A stretch of 64,000 nucleotides of DNA from Desulfovibrio litoralis DSM 11393. Its GTDB lineage: Bacteria; Desulfobacterota; Desulfovibrionia; Desulfovibrionales; Desulfovibrionaceae. Every line of letters begins with the position of its first letter. The stretch's first letter is position 1. Location: positions 29,317 to 93,316 of the forward strand of contig NZ_FRDI01000009.1 of assembly GCF_900143255.1 (NCBI RefSeq), read 5' to 3'. The notes under the pieces were generated by a model that was not told the DNA's origin, did no database searches, and saw only the letters and a list, made by a program, of their open reading frames with translations. Both the position numbers and the translations under genes were made by a program. Below, in pieces: positions 17,024 to 27,159 of the stretch.

Positions 17024-18070
17024 TTAAGATTTTGGCAAGGGGTTATTTGGTATTTGCCTTATGTGATGAAAAATTTTCATTAAAGATGCCAGTAATATTT
17101 CATAGGCTTGTTCCGGGCTACGTTCACCTTTTTTTATTCCTGATTCTGCATCGAGACATAAAGCAAACATTTTTCCCAAGAAATTAAATCCAAGTTTGTG
17201 TGCCATATTTTTTTTTACAGGAATAAGAAAGGGGGCAATCGCCGGGGTTTCGTTACAGAGTAGTTGCCACATTATTCTAAGTTCTCTTAATAACAAAGAA
17301 ATAAAAGAAAAAACCGAAGCGTTATCGTTAAGTTCATCTTTACCCAGTTTATTCCAAACCTCAAGCGTTTTTTTATGATCCTCAAGGCTACGAATAAAGG
17401 CAAAAATATCCATTTCCGGTTCATGCACCAATAAAGAGGCATATTCTTTTAAAATAACGCTTTGTCCCTTTTCATTTAACCGAGCGACTAAACAAAGTTT
17501 ATCAAGTTCAAGCAAAATAGAACCAACGTCATAAGAAAGCCTCGGCAAGATAGCTTCGAACGCACCGGGAGCAAAGACCAAATTTCTTTTTTGAGCTTCG
17601 GAACGCACAAAAGGAACGAGATTTTTGGCTTCCAAACCAGCAAAAGTCCAAATCCATTTTTTGCTTTCCGCAAAACTCCAACACTTTATTTTTTGCAAAA
17701 ACATAGGAATTTTTGGACGCCCTTTATCAAAGGCGACTTCAAGCATAAAAATTACCCAAGTATCACTGTTAAAGCCACTTAATGCCAAAGAAACTTTTTT
17801 CCAACTCTCAGCCGTTAACATTTGTGCTTGTCTGACAATTATAAGTTTTGGCGTATTAAATAGCCCTTTAAGCGTAAGGTCTTCCCAAAAGACTTGCGGA
17901 AGTTCTTCGTCGCCCCAATAAACTCGCTTTTCCCAATTATTCAGATTATCGGATTCAACAGCTTCAACAGGCGTTCCTTGTGGCGGAAACTGTGTTGTGA
18001 GACGCTCTAATTCGAGCTGTGCCAGTTTGTTGTCAGGACACACTAAAAAGTTAAAACCCGGTCTTTGCAT
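17024..18070 (-). CDS. holA: DNA polymerase III delta subunit
   Basis: Clamp-loader subunit that opens the sliding clamp; 348 aa, normal length. The N-terminal AAA-like fold begins PGFNFLVCPDNKLAQLE, followed by LPQVFWEDLTLKGLFNTPKLIIVRQA and WVIFMLEVAF, with the LDKLCLVA segment and C-terminal helical domain after it. No Walker A, as is usual for delta. Identification rests on overall pattern and on position between lptE and radC; the leuS-lptE-holA order is widespread in bacteria. Confidence 0.85.
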   Translation of the reverse strand: MQRPGFNFLVCPDNKLAQLELERLTTQFPPQGTPVEAVESDNLNNWEKRVYWGDEELPQVFWEDLTLKGLFNTPKLIIVRQAQMLTAESWKKVSLALSGFNSDTWVIFMLEVAFDKGRPKIPMFLQKIKCWSFAESKKWIWTFAGLEAKNLVPFVRSEAQKRNLVFAPGAFEAILPRLSYDVGSILLELDKLCLVARLNEKGQSVILKEYASLLVHEPEMDIFAFIRSLEDHKKTLEVWNKLGKDELNDNASVFSFISLLLRELRIMWQLLCNETPAIAPFLIPVKKNMAHKLGFNFLGKMFALCLDAESGIKKGERSPEQAYEILLASLMKIFHHIRQIPNNPLPKS

Positions 18071-18149
18071 GTTTTACCTGAAAAAATAAGTCGTTGCTTT
18101 ATTTTTTTAGAGGTTAAAAATGTTTTATTTAATTAAATACAATAAAACG

Positions 18150-18686
18150 TTAAAAATTATTTTTCATTTGGTCAACAATACGTCTCATAAGCAAGGTAGC
18201 AAGCTCTTCGCTGTTGTCTCGGTCTATTAATCTTTCAGAAAAATCCGTTTCCGAAATATAACCGCTTTCCCAGACTTTTTTATTACTTACTCCGTCATAA
18301 ACAATTAAATTTAAAGTTAAATTTATATTATAAAGTTGAGTGTTGAAAGTATCGTCAAAGGTTTCGCCTCGGTCGGTAAATTGTTTTATTTTAAGTTCCA
18401 AGGTATAATCGGAAACGCCGGAATCAACCCATTTTGCCATATGTCTTGCACTTATTTCTTCTCTTAATTGAGAACGAAGCAAATATCCGATAGTTGTATT
18501 CATTGTGGGGTTATCAACGCTTTTTATTCTGACTGTTTTTGTTCCGTCGCCAATTACGCTAGGAAACTTAGTTGCCCTTTGATAACCGCAACCGCTTAAA
18601 ATCAATATAAAAGCAAAACACAAACACCAAAAAAAGCGTAAAAAGCCATTGTGGCGAAAAGGGGTTGTGAGCGACGTTATTTTCAT
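18150..18686 (-). CDS. lptE: LPS-assembly lipoprotein LptE
   Basis: Outer-membrane lipoprotein (178 aa) that plugs the LptD barrel. The lipobox LSGC follows a basic then hydrophobic signal (residues 1-33), and the mature protein begins GYQRATKFPSVIGDGTKTVRIKSV, a typical LptE start. It continues with NTTIGYLLRSQLREEI and VWESGYISETDFS. It begins immediately after the leuS stop (zero gap), the classical leuS-lptE arrangement. Confidence 0.92.
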   Translation of the reverse strand: MKITSLTTPFRHNGFLRFFWCLCFAFILILSGCGYQRATKFPSVIGDGTKTVRIKSVDNPTMNTTIGYLLRSQLREEISARHMAKWVDSGVSDYTLELKIKQFTDRGETFDDTFNTQLYNINLTLNLIVYDGVSNKKVWESGYISETDFSERLIDRDNSEELATLLMRRIVDQMKNNF

Positions 18687-21188
18687 TTAAGCAACCACGA
18701 TATTTATAAGTTTACCCGGAACATAAAGCTCTTTTTTAATGCTTTTACCTTCAATATGTTTAACAATATTAGGTTCGGCAAGGGCAAGGGCTTTAACCTC
18801 AGTTTCCGGCATTGAGCTTGCGACTTCTATCTTGCTACGCAATTTACCGTTGATCTGAATAACAATAGTCATCAGGTCTTTTTCCAAAGCTTTTGGATCA
18901 TAAGTCGGATACGTTTGAGTAGCCAAAGGCTCTTTGTGTCCTAAATTTTCCCAAAGTTCTTCGGTAAAATGCGGAACAATCGGTTGTAATAAAGTTAATA
19001 TTGTCGCAATGGCTGAAGACAAAACTTTACGCCCTTGTTCGCTTTGTTTTAAACTGTCTTTATTTTGGTAAACAACGTTGACAAGTTCCATAACCGCAGC
19101 AATCGCCGTATTAAACTGAAACTTTGTATTAATGTCTTGTTCAACCTTTTGCACGGTAAAGTGTTCTTTATAACGTACTTCTTTGGCTTCGGGGCTTGTA
19201 ACATCAGCCTCGGTTGAAGCACACGCCACGCAAGTAGTTAACTCTGGCAAGAGTTCTTCGACCAAACGCCAAACTCTTTGTACAAAACGAAACGCCCCTT
19301 CTATTCCGCTATCTGTCCAGTCAAAATCTCTTTCGGGCGGTGCGGCAAAAAGACAAAATAAACGTACGGTATCTGCCCCATATTGTTCAATCATTTCAAC
19401 AGGAGAAACAACGTTACCCTTTGATTTTGACATCTTTAAACCGTTCATCAAAACCATGCCTTGAGTAAGCAAGTTGGTAAACGGTTCATCAATTCCCTTT
19501 AAATAACCCGTATCTCTTAAGGCTTTAGTAAAAAAGCGAGAGTATAAAAGGTGCAAAATAGCGTGTTCGACTCCGCCAATATATTGATCAACGGGCAACC
19601 AATAAGAAGCGGCTTTTTGATCAAAAGGTTCTGTGGTAAGTTGACTGCTTGTATAACGAGCAAAATACCATGAAGATTCAACAAAGGTATCAAGTGTATC
19701 TGTTTCACGTCTGGCTTTTTGACCACACACAGGACAGAGACATTCATAAAAAGCCGGTGTTTCGGGTAAGGGAGAACGCCCGTCTTCACGATTTTTAACT
19801 TCTAATGGTAAAATTATCGGTAAGTTCTCTTCTTTTTCAGGGACAACACCGCATTTATCACAATAAACAGCAGGGATAGGAGCACCCCAGTAACGCTGGC
19901 GAGAAATGTTCCAATCTCTGATCCGCCACTGTACTTGGCTCTTAGCTTTATTTTCTTTTTCAAGTTTAGCAATAATTTTAAGTTTTGCCTCTTCGTTGTC
20001 TACTCCGTCAAATTCAGCGGAATTAACAAGAACGCCGGTATCAGCATAAGCTTCGGTCATTTCTTCTAACTTTAAGCTTTTATCTTGTGGATTTACAACC
20101 ACTTTAATCGGTAAATTAAATTTTTTCGCAAACTCAAAGTCTCTTTGGTCGTGAGCAGGAACAGCCATAACCGCACCGGTTCCATAACCATAAAGTACAA
20201 AATTAGCGACCCAAATTGGCATTTTAGCGCCATTAACTGGGTTTATGCAATAAGCTCCGCTAAACACGCCTTCTTTTTCAAAAGTCGGTGAGTTACGGTC
20301 AGCACTGGATATTTTTTTGCTTTTTTCAATAAAGGCGTTAACGGCAGCGGCTTCGGGTTTATCTTTTATTAAAAGTTGAACGAGAGGGTGTTCGGGGGCT
20401 ATACTCATAAAAGTAGCCCCATAAATAGTATCGGGACGAGTACTAAATACGGAAATATCTTTAAACCCTTCAACAGGTGTTTCAAGTTCAAAGACTAACT
20501 CTGCTCCAATAGACTTTCCGAGCCAGTTCCTTTGCATATGAATAACTCGATCGGGCCAACCTTTTTCGATTTTATCCAAATCTTGCAACAATTCTTCGGC
20601 ATAATCGGTAATACGAACAAACCATTGCGTTAATTCTTTTTGAACAACAATATCATCACAACGCCAACACTTGCCGTCAATAACTTGTTCGTTAGCTAAA
20701 ACCGTATGACATTTTTCACACCAGTTTTGGGGTGCTTTTTTGCGATATAAAAGACCTTTTTCCCAAAATTTTAAGAAAAAGAGTTGTTCCCAACGGTAAT
20801 ATTCGGGGGTACAAGTTGCGAGTTCTTTGCTCCAATCATAAGAATAACCAAGACGTTTGAGCTGAGTCTTCATCGTTTCAATATTGGAAAAAGTCCACTT
20901 AGCAGGGTGGGTTGCGTTTTGAATAGCGGCGTTTTCCGCAGGCAGACCAAAAGCGTCCCAACCCATTGGGTGAAATACGTTAAAGCCTTTCATGCGTTTA
21001 AAACGGGCAATAACATCACCGATACAGTAATTACGCACATGGCCCATATGAATATTTCCGGAAGGGTAAGGAAACATTTCGAGGCAATAATATTTTGGTT
21101 TTGTTTCATCAACGACGGCTTTAAATTGTTCTTCTTGTTCCCAACGAGCCTGCCATTTTGTTTCGATAACTTGAGTGTTGTATTTCAT
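18687..21188 (-). CDS. leuS: Leucyl-tRNA synthetase
   Basis: Class I aminoacyl-tRNA synthetase charging tRNA-Leu; 833 aa, normal length. HIGH motif as PYPSGNIHMGHVRN near residue 37-51, a zinc-binding CEKC/CWRC region near 160, the editing domain with FSTRPDTIYGATF, and KMSKSKGN before the anticodon-binding helices. First gene of the minus-strand run ending at lon. 21189-21370 upstream shows no T-box or other leader that I recognise. Confidence 0.97.
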   Translation of the reverse strand: MKYNTQVIETKWQARWEQEEQFKAVVDETKPKYYCLEMFPYPSGNIHMGHVRNYCIGDVIARFKRMKGFNVFHPMGWDAFGLPAENAAIQNATHPAKWTFSNIETMKTQLKRLGYSYDWSKELATCTPEYYRWEQLFFLKFWEKGLLYRKKAPQNWCEKCHTVLANEQVIDGKCWRCDDIVVQKELTQWFVRITDYAEELLQDLDKIEKGWPDRVIHMQRNWLGKSIGAELVFELETPVEGFKDISVFSTRPDTIYGATFMSIAPEHPLVQLLIKDKPEAAAVNAFIEKSKKISSADRNSPTFEKEGVFSGAYCINPVNGAKMPIWVANFVLYGYGTGAVMAVPAHDQRDFEFAKKFNLPIKVVVNPQDKSLKLEEMTEAYADTGVLVNSAEFDGVDNEEAKLKIIAKLEKENKAKSQVQWRIRDWNISRQRYWGAPIPAVYCDKCGVVPEKEENLPIILPLEVKNREDGRSPLPETPAFYECLCPVCGQKARRETDTLDTFVESSWYFARYTSSQLTTEPFDQKAASYWLPVDQYIGGVEHAILHLLYSRFFTKALRDTGYLKGIDEPFTNLLTQGMVLMNGLKMSKSKGNVVSPVEMIEQYGADTVRLFCLFAAPPERDFDWTDSGIEGAFRFVQRVWRLVEELLPELTTCVACASTEADVTSPEAKEVRYKEHFTVQKVEQDINTKFQFNTAIAAVMELVNVVYQNKDSLKQSEQGRKVLSSAIATILTLLQPIVPHFTEELWENLGHKEPLATQTYPTYDPKALEKDLMTIVIQINGKLRSKIEVASSMPETEVKALALAEPNIVKHIEGKSIKKELYVPGKLINIVVA

Positions 21189-21374
21189 ATTAATGGAATA
21201 TCCCGGATATTATGTTAGTTTTAAAGTAATATTTAGATTTAAAATATAAATATACACTTTAAACTTTTTTATCGCAAGAGCTTAAAGCCAGAGTAAAAAG
21301 CCTTTTTGAAAAAAGAAATATTATGGAATTATAGATCGTATTTAATTATTATACTTAAGTTTTTTCATGATTAT

Positions 21375-21465
21375 GCCTTCATATAATAAACTTGTTTTTA
21401 TTATAACTTTATTATTTAAACCTTATGCACTCACGAAATAAATTTTATTGGTCGTCTCCGACGGG
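21375..21465 (-). repeat. Palindromic element B, left unit
   Basis: One unit of the 86-bp family in minus orientation: AT hairpin (ATAATAAACTTGTTTTTATTAT) region at 21382-21404, then CACGAAATAAATTTTATTGG and GTCGTCTCCG. Only one unit is recognisable on this side, against six in element A. Confidence 0.7.
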
Positions 21466-22012
21466 GGAAAGGGTTTTATGTGAAACCCTTTCCAAACCCC
21501 ACAACAGGGCTGCCGCCCTGTACCCGCAAACGCATCACGCATTAGTTGATGCCTGTCGGCATCAAAAGTGGGTACGCACCATGGTCTCTTTTAACGGCGA
21601 CTTCGTTTTAACATCTTAGCACCCCAAAAAAGATCCGAGTAAGCTTATCTAACGAGGATTTCGTTTGGGTATTTTACAGCCCCAAAAAATGACATGAGTA
21701 AGCTTAATTTATTTGCAATCCATTGAAAAACCAATGCTCTCACGAAATTAATTTTATTGGTCGCCTTCATTTCTATTTAATACACTTAATTATTACAAAA
21801 TGCTTCAAACATTATTAATTTTTTCCAACAGCATAGTTTTAATTTGCCAATGAAAGAAACCAAGGTGCGTTCAAACTTTTGATGCCGTTAGGCATCAACT
21901 AATGCGTGGTGCGTTTGCGGGTACAGGGCGGCAGCCCTGTTGTGGGGTTTGGAAAGGGTTTCACATAAAACCCTTTCCCCCGTCGGAGACGACCAACAAA
22001 ATTAATTTCGTG
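21432..22012. repeat. Palindromic element B, core with inverted arms of about 160 bp
   Basis: The arms 21432-21590 and 21852-22012 are near-perfect inverted copies. Each holds the same hairpin chain (AAAGGGTTT/AAACCCTTT, CAGGGC/GCCCTG, TTGATGCC/GGCATCAA). The 260-bp spacer contains the two tandem TAAGCTTACTC-type repeats (complement) and one unit-like segment near 21731-21770. The spacer and inner arms match element A in reverse orientation. No reading frame of note. Confidence 0.85.
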
Positions 22013-22375
22013 GGAGTATGAAGTTTAAATAATAAAGTTATAATAAAAATAAATTTTATTATGGGTATATGAGGCGACCTAAGGGAGTGAATTTCGTGGA
22101 AGTATGGAGTTTAAATAATAAAGTTATAATAAAAATGTAATTTTATTATAGGTATTGGAGGCGACCGAAAGAGGTTGCTTTCGTGGGAGTATGAAGTTTA
22201 AATATAATATAATAATAAAATGAATTTATTATATGAATAGTCGGAGACGCCCCAGAGAGGTTGATTCCGTGGGAGAGTTGGTTTTAAACAAATTATAATA
22301 ATTAAGTATTATTAAGTATAATTATTTATATGGAATAGTCGGAGACGAACAAAAAAATTTATTTCAGGAGAGTAA
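21986..22375 (+). repeat. Palindromic element B, right array: five tandem units
   Basis: Five plus-orientation units with TTTCGTGGGAG or close variants near 22009, 22093, 22181, 22266 and a decayed one near 22360. The unit near 22166-22190 keeps a perfect CGAAAG/CTTTCG stem. 22376-22519 downstream is AT-rich with nothing recognised. Confidence 0.8.
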
Positions 22376-22519
22376 AATTATAAAAAGAAATCCCTTATGC
22401 CTTTGGAAGTAAAGCTATAAAAAATATATTCGATATATCAAAATAAGTGCTGTTCTCTTCTAATTCATTTTATGCACTATGTAAAAAATATAATAAGAAA
22501 ACACCATCAATGCGTTTCC

Positions 22520-23332
22520 TTAACGCTTTTTCTTGGTTAGCGGAGAGTCTTTAAACAATTTGCAATATACCAAAAAAATCAACAGACTACAAAAGCACAA
22601 CAATGAAAAAAATAAAAACCATTTAAAGACTGTTTTTTGTAAAGTATTGACCCTGACATCTATTGTAGAAATTTCTGTCAAAGCTGTTGTGGCGACCTTG
22701 TTTTCAATCAAAACTGATTGTGCGGGCAATTTTTGTTGCAACAAGGCTAAAAAGTCATCTTTGGGTTGTTGTGCATATTTTCCGCTTGTTAAAATTCGCC
22801 AAGACATAATCCAATAATTACTGTTTTTTAGCGGAGCAACATAAGCACGTCGCAAGGTCCATTCCGTTGAGCCTTGGTTGTGCATTGCATATTCTACAAA
22901 ACCGCCGCCTTTGCTTGCTTTTTTTAACATATCTTGCACGAAATAAGACCCGGTTAAATCATAAACATTAATGAAATTAACTCCAACACTATCGGGAATT
23001 AAAGGAGAATAAATCACAACGCCGCCTTCCCAGAGAGAAATATCGGCTTCGGCTTCTTTTTGAATAAAAATCCCATCAAGCGACTTTTTGACGAGTGCTT
23101 GTTGTTCTTTTGGATCAAGCCCTTGTATTAAATTTCCGAGTACATCAGACAAAACACTAAGACTTGCCTGAAGGCGAAAGTCTTCTTCGGAATATATTTC
23201 TTTTTGCCTTGTAATAAGTTCGCTGTCTTTAAAGCTTAAGCCGATGGTCTCTTCCGCCACGCTAACAAGAGGCAAAAAAGTAAGGCAAGAAATCACGCAC
23301 AATAAATAAAAAATTCGTATATTTACAAACAT
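22520..23332 (-). CDS. Membrane-anchored Cache-domain protein of unknown role
   Basis: 270 aa from ATG 23332 (a GTG at 23338 is also possible). Layout: signal/anchor helix (about 4-27), periplasmic domain (about 30-225) and one C-terminal transmembrane helix (about 237-258) with a short basic tail KKKR. The middle resembles a single Cache sensor fold: VGVNFINVYDLTGSYFVQDM, then a GGGFVEYAM segment and APLKNSNYWIMSWRI. No output domain (HAMP, kinase, methyl-acceptor) follows. It may be a stand-alone ligand-binding anchor or a truncated receptor. It borders element B, with its own AT-rich leader. Confidence 0.6.
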   Translation of the reverse strand: MFVNIRIFYLLCVISCLTFLPLVSVAEETIGLSFKDSELITRQKEIYSEEDFRLQASLSVLSDVLGNLIQGLDPKEQQALVKKSLDGIFIQKEAEADISLWEGGVVIYSPLIPDSVGVNFINVYDLTGSYFVQDMLKKASKGGGFVEYAMHNQGSTEWTLRRAYVAPLKNSNYWIMSWRILTSGKYAQQPKDDFLALLQQKLPAQSVLIENKVATTALTEISTIDVRVNTLQKTVFKWFLFFSLLCFCSLLIFLVYCKLFKDSPLTKKKR

Positions 23333-23525
23333 TAACACATAATTCTCTGTTGATCAGGTTAGCAAGATAAAAATTATTTTCGGCACAAAATGAACGCTAG
23401 CATAAAATTTATAAATAAAAAAGCTATTAATAAAGAAATTAAGATCATTGTAAGGTTAGCGTTTCATTCTTTGCATTATTTTACATGAAGTGTCTTGATT
23501 CGCAAATTTTTTTTATAGCTTGTTT

Positions 23526-24491
23526 TTACTTTAAGCGAGGTTTAATTCCAAGCACATTAGGCACACTTCGGTCTCCTAAAAAACCAAGGCTGAGGCTTAA
23601 AGCGGCTTGTCCAAAGATTTTTGTTTTTGGTAAACCAACCCATTTTTTTATTCCATCAGATGTTTTTAACAATAAGCCCGCTTCTTGTCCGCCTTCCACA
23701 TACATAAGGGCGGTTAATAAAGTTTTGGTTTTTTCTCCGTCTGATTCCGTTAAGCGTAACTTAAGAATTTCAGCTATTTTTGCAGGGTTTAAAGGGGTTT
23801 GACAAAAAATAAAATAGATATTTCCATGTCTGTCTTTACCCAATAAAGTCATGCTGTGTTCAACTCCTCGATCTTTCCATAAAATATTGCCATTGGCATC
23901 TAAAATTCGGAAATTTTGGAAAACAGTTTCATATTTTTCCAATAACTCAACAAGCTTGGGGTTGTTTTTATCTAAAATATCCACAAATGGAATAGTTTTA
24001 TTTAAAGTATCTGAGCTGTTTCTAGGCGTGCTGACAAAAAAAGCACCTAAGCGAGGAGAAATTTTAGCATTGTTGATATGCTCTTTATTTCGCATCAAAC
24101 CTATACTGCTGACTCCGTCTGCCTGATACATACTGGCATTCATAACGCCAAAAAGTCGATAATCTTTGAGCCAACGGCTAAGAGAACGCTTTACACCGTC
24201 TTGGCTTTCCATCAATAAAACCAGCTCATTATACTCAGGGTTAATACGCAACAAGATAATTTCGCTGTTTAAATCGTTTGTGGTTTCGCCGTTTAAAGGA
24301 AGGAAAGAGAGGTCTAGTCCTTTTTCTATGTTTTCCCAACTTGGAAAAATATTTTCTTGTGCTAAAGATGTTTGTGTCAACAGGTTAAAAAAAAGACAAA
24401 ACAAAACGAAAATACGAAACAAAAAATATCTTGAAATACTTTTTTCGATAATGTTACCCGTTGTAAATTTTTTTGTAGAAATAAAGAACAT
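23526..24491 (-). CDS. Phosphodiester glycosidase family (NAGPA/DUF2233) protein
   Basis: 321 aa with an N-terminal signal/anchor (residues about 20-45, ending SLAQE). The mature domain carries FGVMNASMYQADGVSSIGLM, the family's metal/substrate loop, then ISPRLGAFFVS, and EHSMTLLGKDRHGNIYFIF. The C-terminus has ALMYVEGGQEAGLLL and GLPKTKIFGQ. These match the NAGPA-like exported family that trims phosphodiester-linked sugars; the substrate here is unknown. The start lacks a good ribosome site. Same strand as the Cache gene, 190-bp gap. Confidence 0.75.
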   Translation of the reverse strand: MFFISTKKFTTGNIIEKSISRYFLFRIFVLFCLFFNLLTQTSLAQENIFPSWENIEKGLDLSFLPLNGETTNDLNSEIILLRINPEYNELVLLMESQDGVKRSLSRWLKDYRLFGVMNASMYQADGVSSIGLMRNKEHINNAKISPRLGAFFVSTPRNSSDTLNKTIPFVDILDKNNPKLVELLEKYETVFQNFRILDANGNILWKDRGVEHSMTLLGKDRHGNIYFIFCQTPLNPAKIAEILKLRLTESDGEKTKTLLTALMYVEGGQEAGLLLKTSDGIKKWVGLPKTKIFGQAALSLSLGFLGDRSVPNVLGIKPRLK

Positions 24492-24715
24492 AAATTTAAA
24501 GAGATAAGGCTAAAGTTAAAGGCGTTGTAAAAAGAGAAAACAGCTTGGATAACATCACGGTTTAATTCCAATAAATTATTTTCTCGCATTAAATATGCCG
24601 ATTCTTTTTTTCTTATTCTATCAATATCTAAAAAACATAACAATAAATATTGTTGTGTTTTTGGGTTTAAAAGTATTATATAAAAAATATACACAATACA
24701 TCACGAATAAACGAC

Positions 24716-26953
24716 ATGAATATACATACTTTAAAAAAATTTGTTACAAATACCGAACAACATCAAATTTCACTGAATGCCGCACCACGCTTGGAATATG
24801 GTTTTAAGTTTCACTTAATTAATTTAAAAAATTTTTTAATTGAGGAATTAAAACCTTTTCCCGGAAGAATCGAGCTTGTTACTCAAATTCTTGTTTTGTC
24901 AATTATTTGGGTTATTTTTGCTATGTCTTTGGAGCTTCCCGATATTTGGCTTTCGGTTTATGTAATTTTTCTTACTTCGAGAAGAGACGCAATGTCTACG
25001 GCAATGGCGGGAATGGCGACGCTTTTGGGTTGTAGTATCGCTTTGATCCTTTGTCTTTTAATGCTTTCTTTGACAGCTTCGGAACCGGCATTACGCATTC
25101 CTTTAATGAGTATTTTTATCTTTATTGGTATGTATGCTACCTCTATTTTGGAGGCGGGAAGACTCGCCTTGTCTATTGCTAGTATGTTGGCGATTATGTT
25201 TGGTGTTGTCGACTCGGTTAATACGCCCGAAGAGTTGACCAGAAGCTTACTTTGGATCTGGCTTGCTTATGCCGGTCCTATTTTATTGTTGGTTATAACC
25301 AATTTGATTTTTTCAAAAAATCCGGCAAGACTTTTTGAAGAAGAGCTCAGAACACGTATTAGGACTTCGGCTCTTGCTTTAAATAAAGGACCAAAGTCAA
25401 AGGAATTTAACGAATTTTCTTTGCTTTATCATAAAGGTATGATCCATTTAAGAGAGCTACAACACATGGCGTGTTTAAGTTCAAAAAAATATAAAAAGAG
25501 AAGAAACGAAGATTTAGCTCTTATTTCGATGATAGATAGGTTGATGGCGTCTATTTATGCCCTTGAAAATGCCCCGGAACAAAACGAACAAAGTCAAGTA
25601 TTAATGCACAAATGCGGAATTTGGTGTTTAAAAATTAAAGATGCTTTACGCAAGAAAAAAGATTTTAAATCAACATTAATTAAAGCGACTTTTTCCGATG
25701 AAGAAATAACCGCCCTTCCGCCTTCAAGCGTTCCGCTTTTTTTGAATCTTTTGGAACGTATAAATACGCTTTTATTGGCGGTTAGCCAACGCCGTGAAAT
25801 AACGATTCCGCTTTTAAATCCAAATTTGCAAACAAAAACTCGCTCGACCATACAAGAATTTACCGGTGTCTTTGTGCCTGATGCCTTTACTAATCCGGAA
25901 TATTTGTATTTTAGTTTGAAAACGACCTTAGCCGCTATGCTTGCTTATCTTTTTTATATGGGAACAGACTGGCACGGACTTCGCATCAGTGTTGTTACCT
26001 GTATTATTGTTGCCCGAAGCAGTTACGGCGAAACTATTCACCGCCTGACCATGCGTTTGCTTGGTGCTATGGTTGGAAGTTTTTTTGGGGTATTGGCGAT
26101 TGTTTTTATTATACCTTACCTTGATTCTATAGTCGGATTAATTTTACTGCTTGCTTATGGCGGATTTTTTTGTGCATGGGCAAGTACGGGAAGTGAGCGA
26201 ATCTCGTTCTTTGGGCTACAAATGTCTTTAGCCTTTTTCTTATGTATCTTACAATCTTTTGGCCCTAGCTTTAACCTGTTGCTGATTAGAGACAGTATAA
26301 CGGGTATCATGATTGGTAACATTATTATGAGTATAGTCTTTTTTGTGCTTACTCCAAGTTCGGCAACAAAACCCATGAGAACTGCTATTGCCAAAAACTT
26401 TGATATTTTAAGAAAAATGCTTTTATTGGAAAATAAACAGGAATATAGCGAAACCAACAAAGCCTTGCCGGAACTAAGATCAAGATTTGAGCGTAATATG
26501 AATACAATTCGTGGTTATTTGCCTTTTGTAACCTTAGAACCAAGGAGTATGCATTCAAGAAAACCCGGAAGCTCAAGGGCAGATATGCTTTTACTCGAGG
26601 CTCTTTTTATTTCTGTTAATACAATAGCCGAACACCACCCGCCGGAAAGAATTCAACGCATTTTAAGCCCGGCACTAAAACAAGCGATTTGGTATTGTAA
26701 CCGCGAACTAGCGGGTTGGCTTATTCATTACGCTTATATGGTAAAAACAGGTAGCCCGATAAGACCTTATCGTCAAAGACAATATTACCAAGCTCTAAAA
26801 AAAGCGACCGAAGAAATGATGTTTTCTTATGATAGTTCGCCGCTTTTACGCATACACCTTCAAGCAAGATTAAAATGGTATGACCTTTTGTATACACAAA
26901 TCGAACTAGCGGGTTTAAGGGAACAAAACACGTTAACCGCTCAAATAGAATAA
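24716..26953 (+). CDS. FUSC-family (AaeB-like) aromatic-acid efflux protein
   Basis: 745-aa inner-membrane protein with two sets of about five or six hydrophobic helices (about 55-200 and 400-545), each followed by a long hydrophilic domain. FUSC signatures are visible: LELPDIWLSVYVIFLTSRRDA in the first half and MGTDWHGLRISVVTCIIVARS with GETIHRLTMRLLGAMVGSFFG in the second. The family exports hydroxybenzoates or fusaric acid, usually with a membrane-fusion partner; none is seen next to it. ATG 24716 has only a weak ribosome site. Confidence 0.85.
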   Translation: MNIHTLKKFVTNTEQHQISLNAAPRLEYGFKFHLINLKNFLIEELKPFPGRIELVTQILVLSIIWVIFAMSLELPDIWLSVYVIFLTSRRDAMSTAMAGMATLLGCSIALILCLLMLSLTASEPALRIPLMSIFIFIGMYATSILEAGRLALSIASMLAIMFGVVDSVNTPEELTRSLLWIWLAYAGPILLLVITNLIFSKNPARLFEEELRTRIRTSALALNKGPKSKEFNEFSLLYHKGMIHLRELQHMACLSSKKYKKRRNEDLALISMIDRLMASIYALENAPEQNEQSQVLMHKCGIWCLKIKDALRKKKDFKSTLIKATFSDEEITALPPSSVPLFLNLLERINTLLLAVSQRREITIPLLNPNLQTKTRSTIQEFTGVFVPDAFTNPEYLYFSLKTTLAAMLAYLFYMGTDWHGLRISVVTCIIVARSSYGETIHRLTMRLLGAMVGSFFGVLAIVFIIPYLDSIVGLILLLAYGGFFCAWASTGSERISFFGLQMSLAFFLCILQSFGPSFNLLLIRDSITGIMIGNIIMSIVFFVLTPSSATKPMRTAIAKNFDILRKMLLLENKQEYSETNKALPELRSRFERNMNTIRGYLPFVTLEPRSMHSRKPGSSRADMLLLEALFISVNTIAEHHPPERIQRILSPALKQAIWYCNRELAGWLIHYAYMVKTGSPIRPYRQRQYYQALKKATEEMMFSYDSSPLLRIHLQARLKWYDLLYTQIELAGLREQNTLTAQIE

Positions 26954-27159
26954 TTTTAGCGGAAAAGTTTTGGCTTAAAATATTTCTTTATTCCGTTTCT
27001 GATTTTTTATATAGTAATCGACAAAAGAGTAAAAGAGTGTTTTCTGGTTGACCAAATACTAAAATTTGCTAACAATTATCTCTTAAAATATTTTTCAACA
27101 AGAAACATATCACATATATAACCTATATTGTTTTCGAGTATTCTAAAAAGTAAAAACCG

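Noticed and set aside
12381..22012. Palindromic elements as integron attC cassettes or a large transposon
   Set aside because: No integrase or transposase is present, the arms enclose only non-coding spacer, and the genes between A and B are ordinary housekeeping genes in a common order.
24377..24694. Minus-strand reading frame of 105 codons before the FUSC gene
   Set aside because: It overlaps the start of the glycosidase gene in another frame, is low in complexity and has no recognisable motif.
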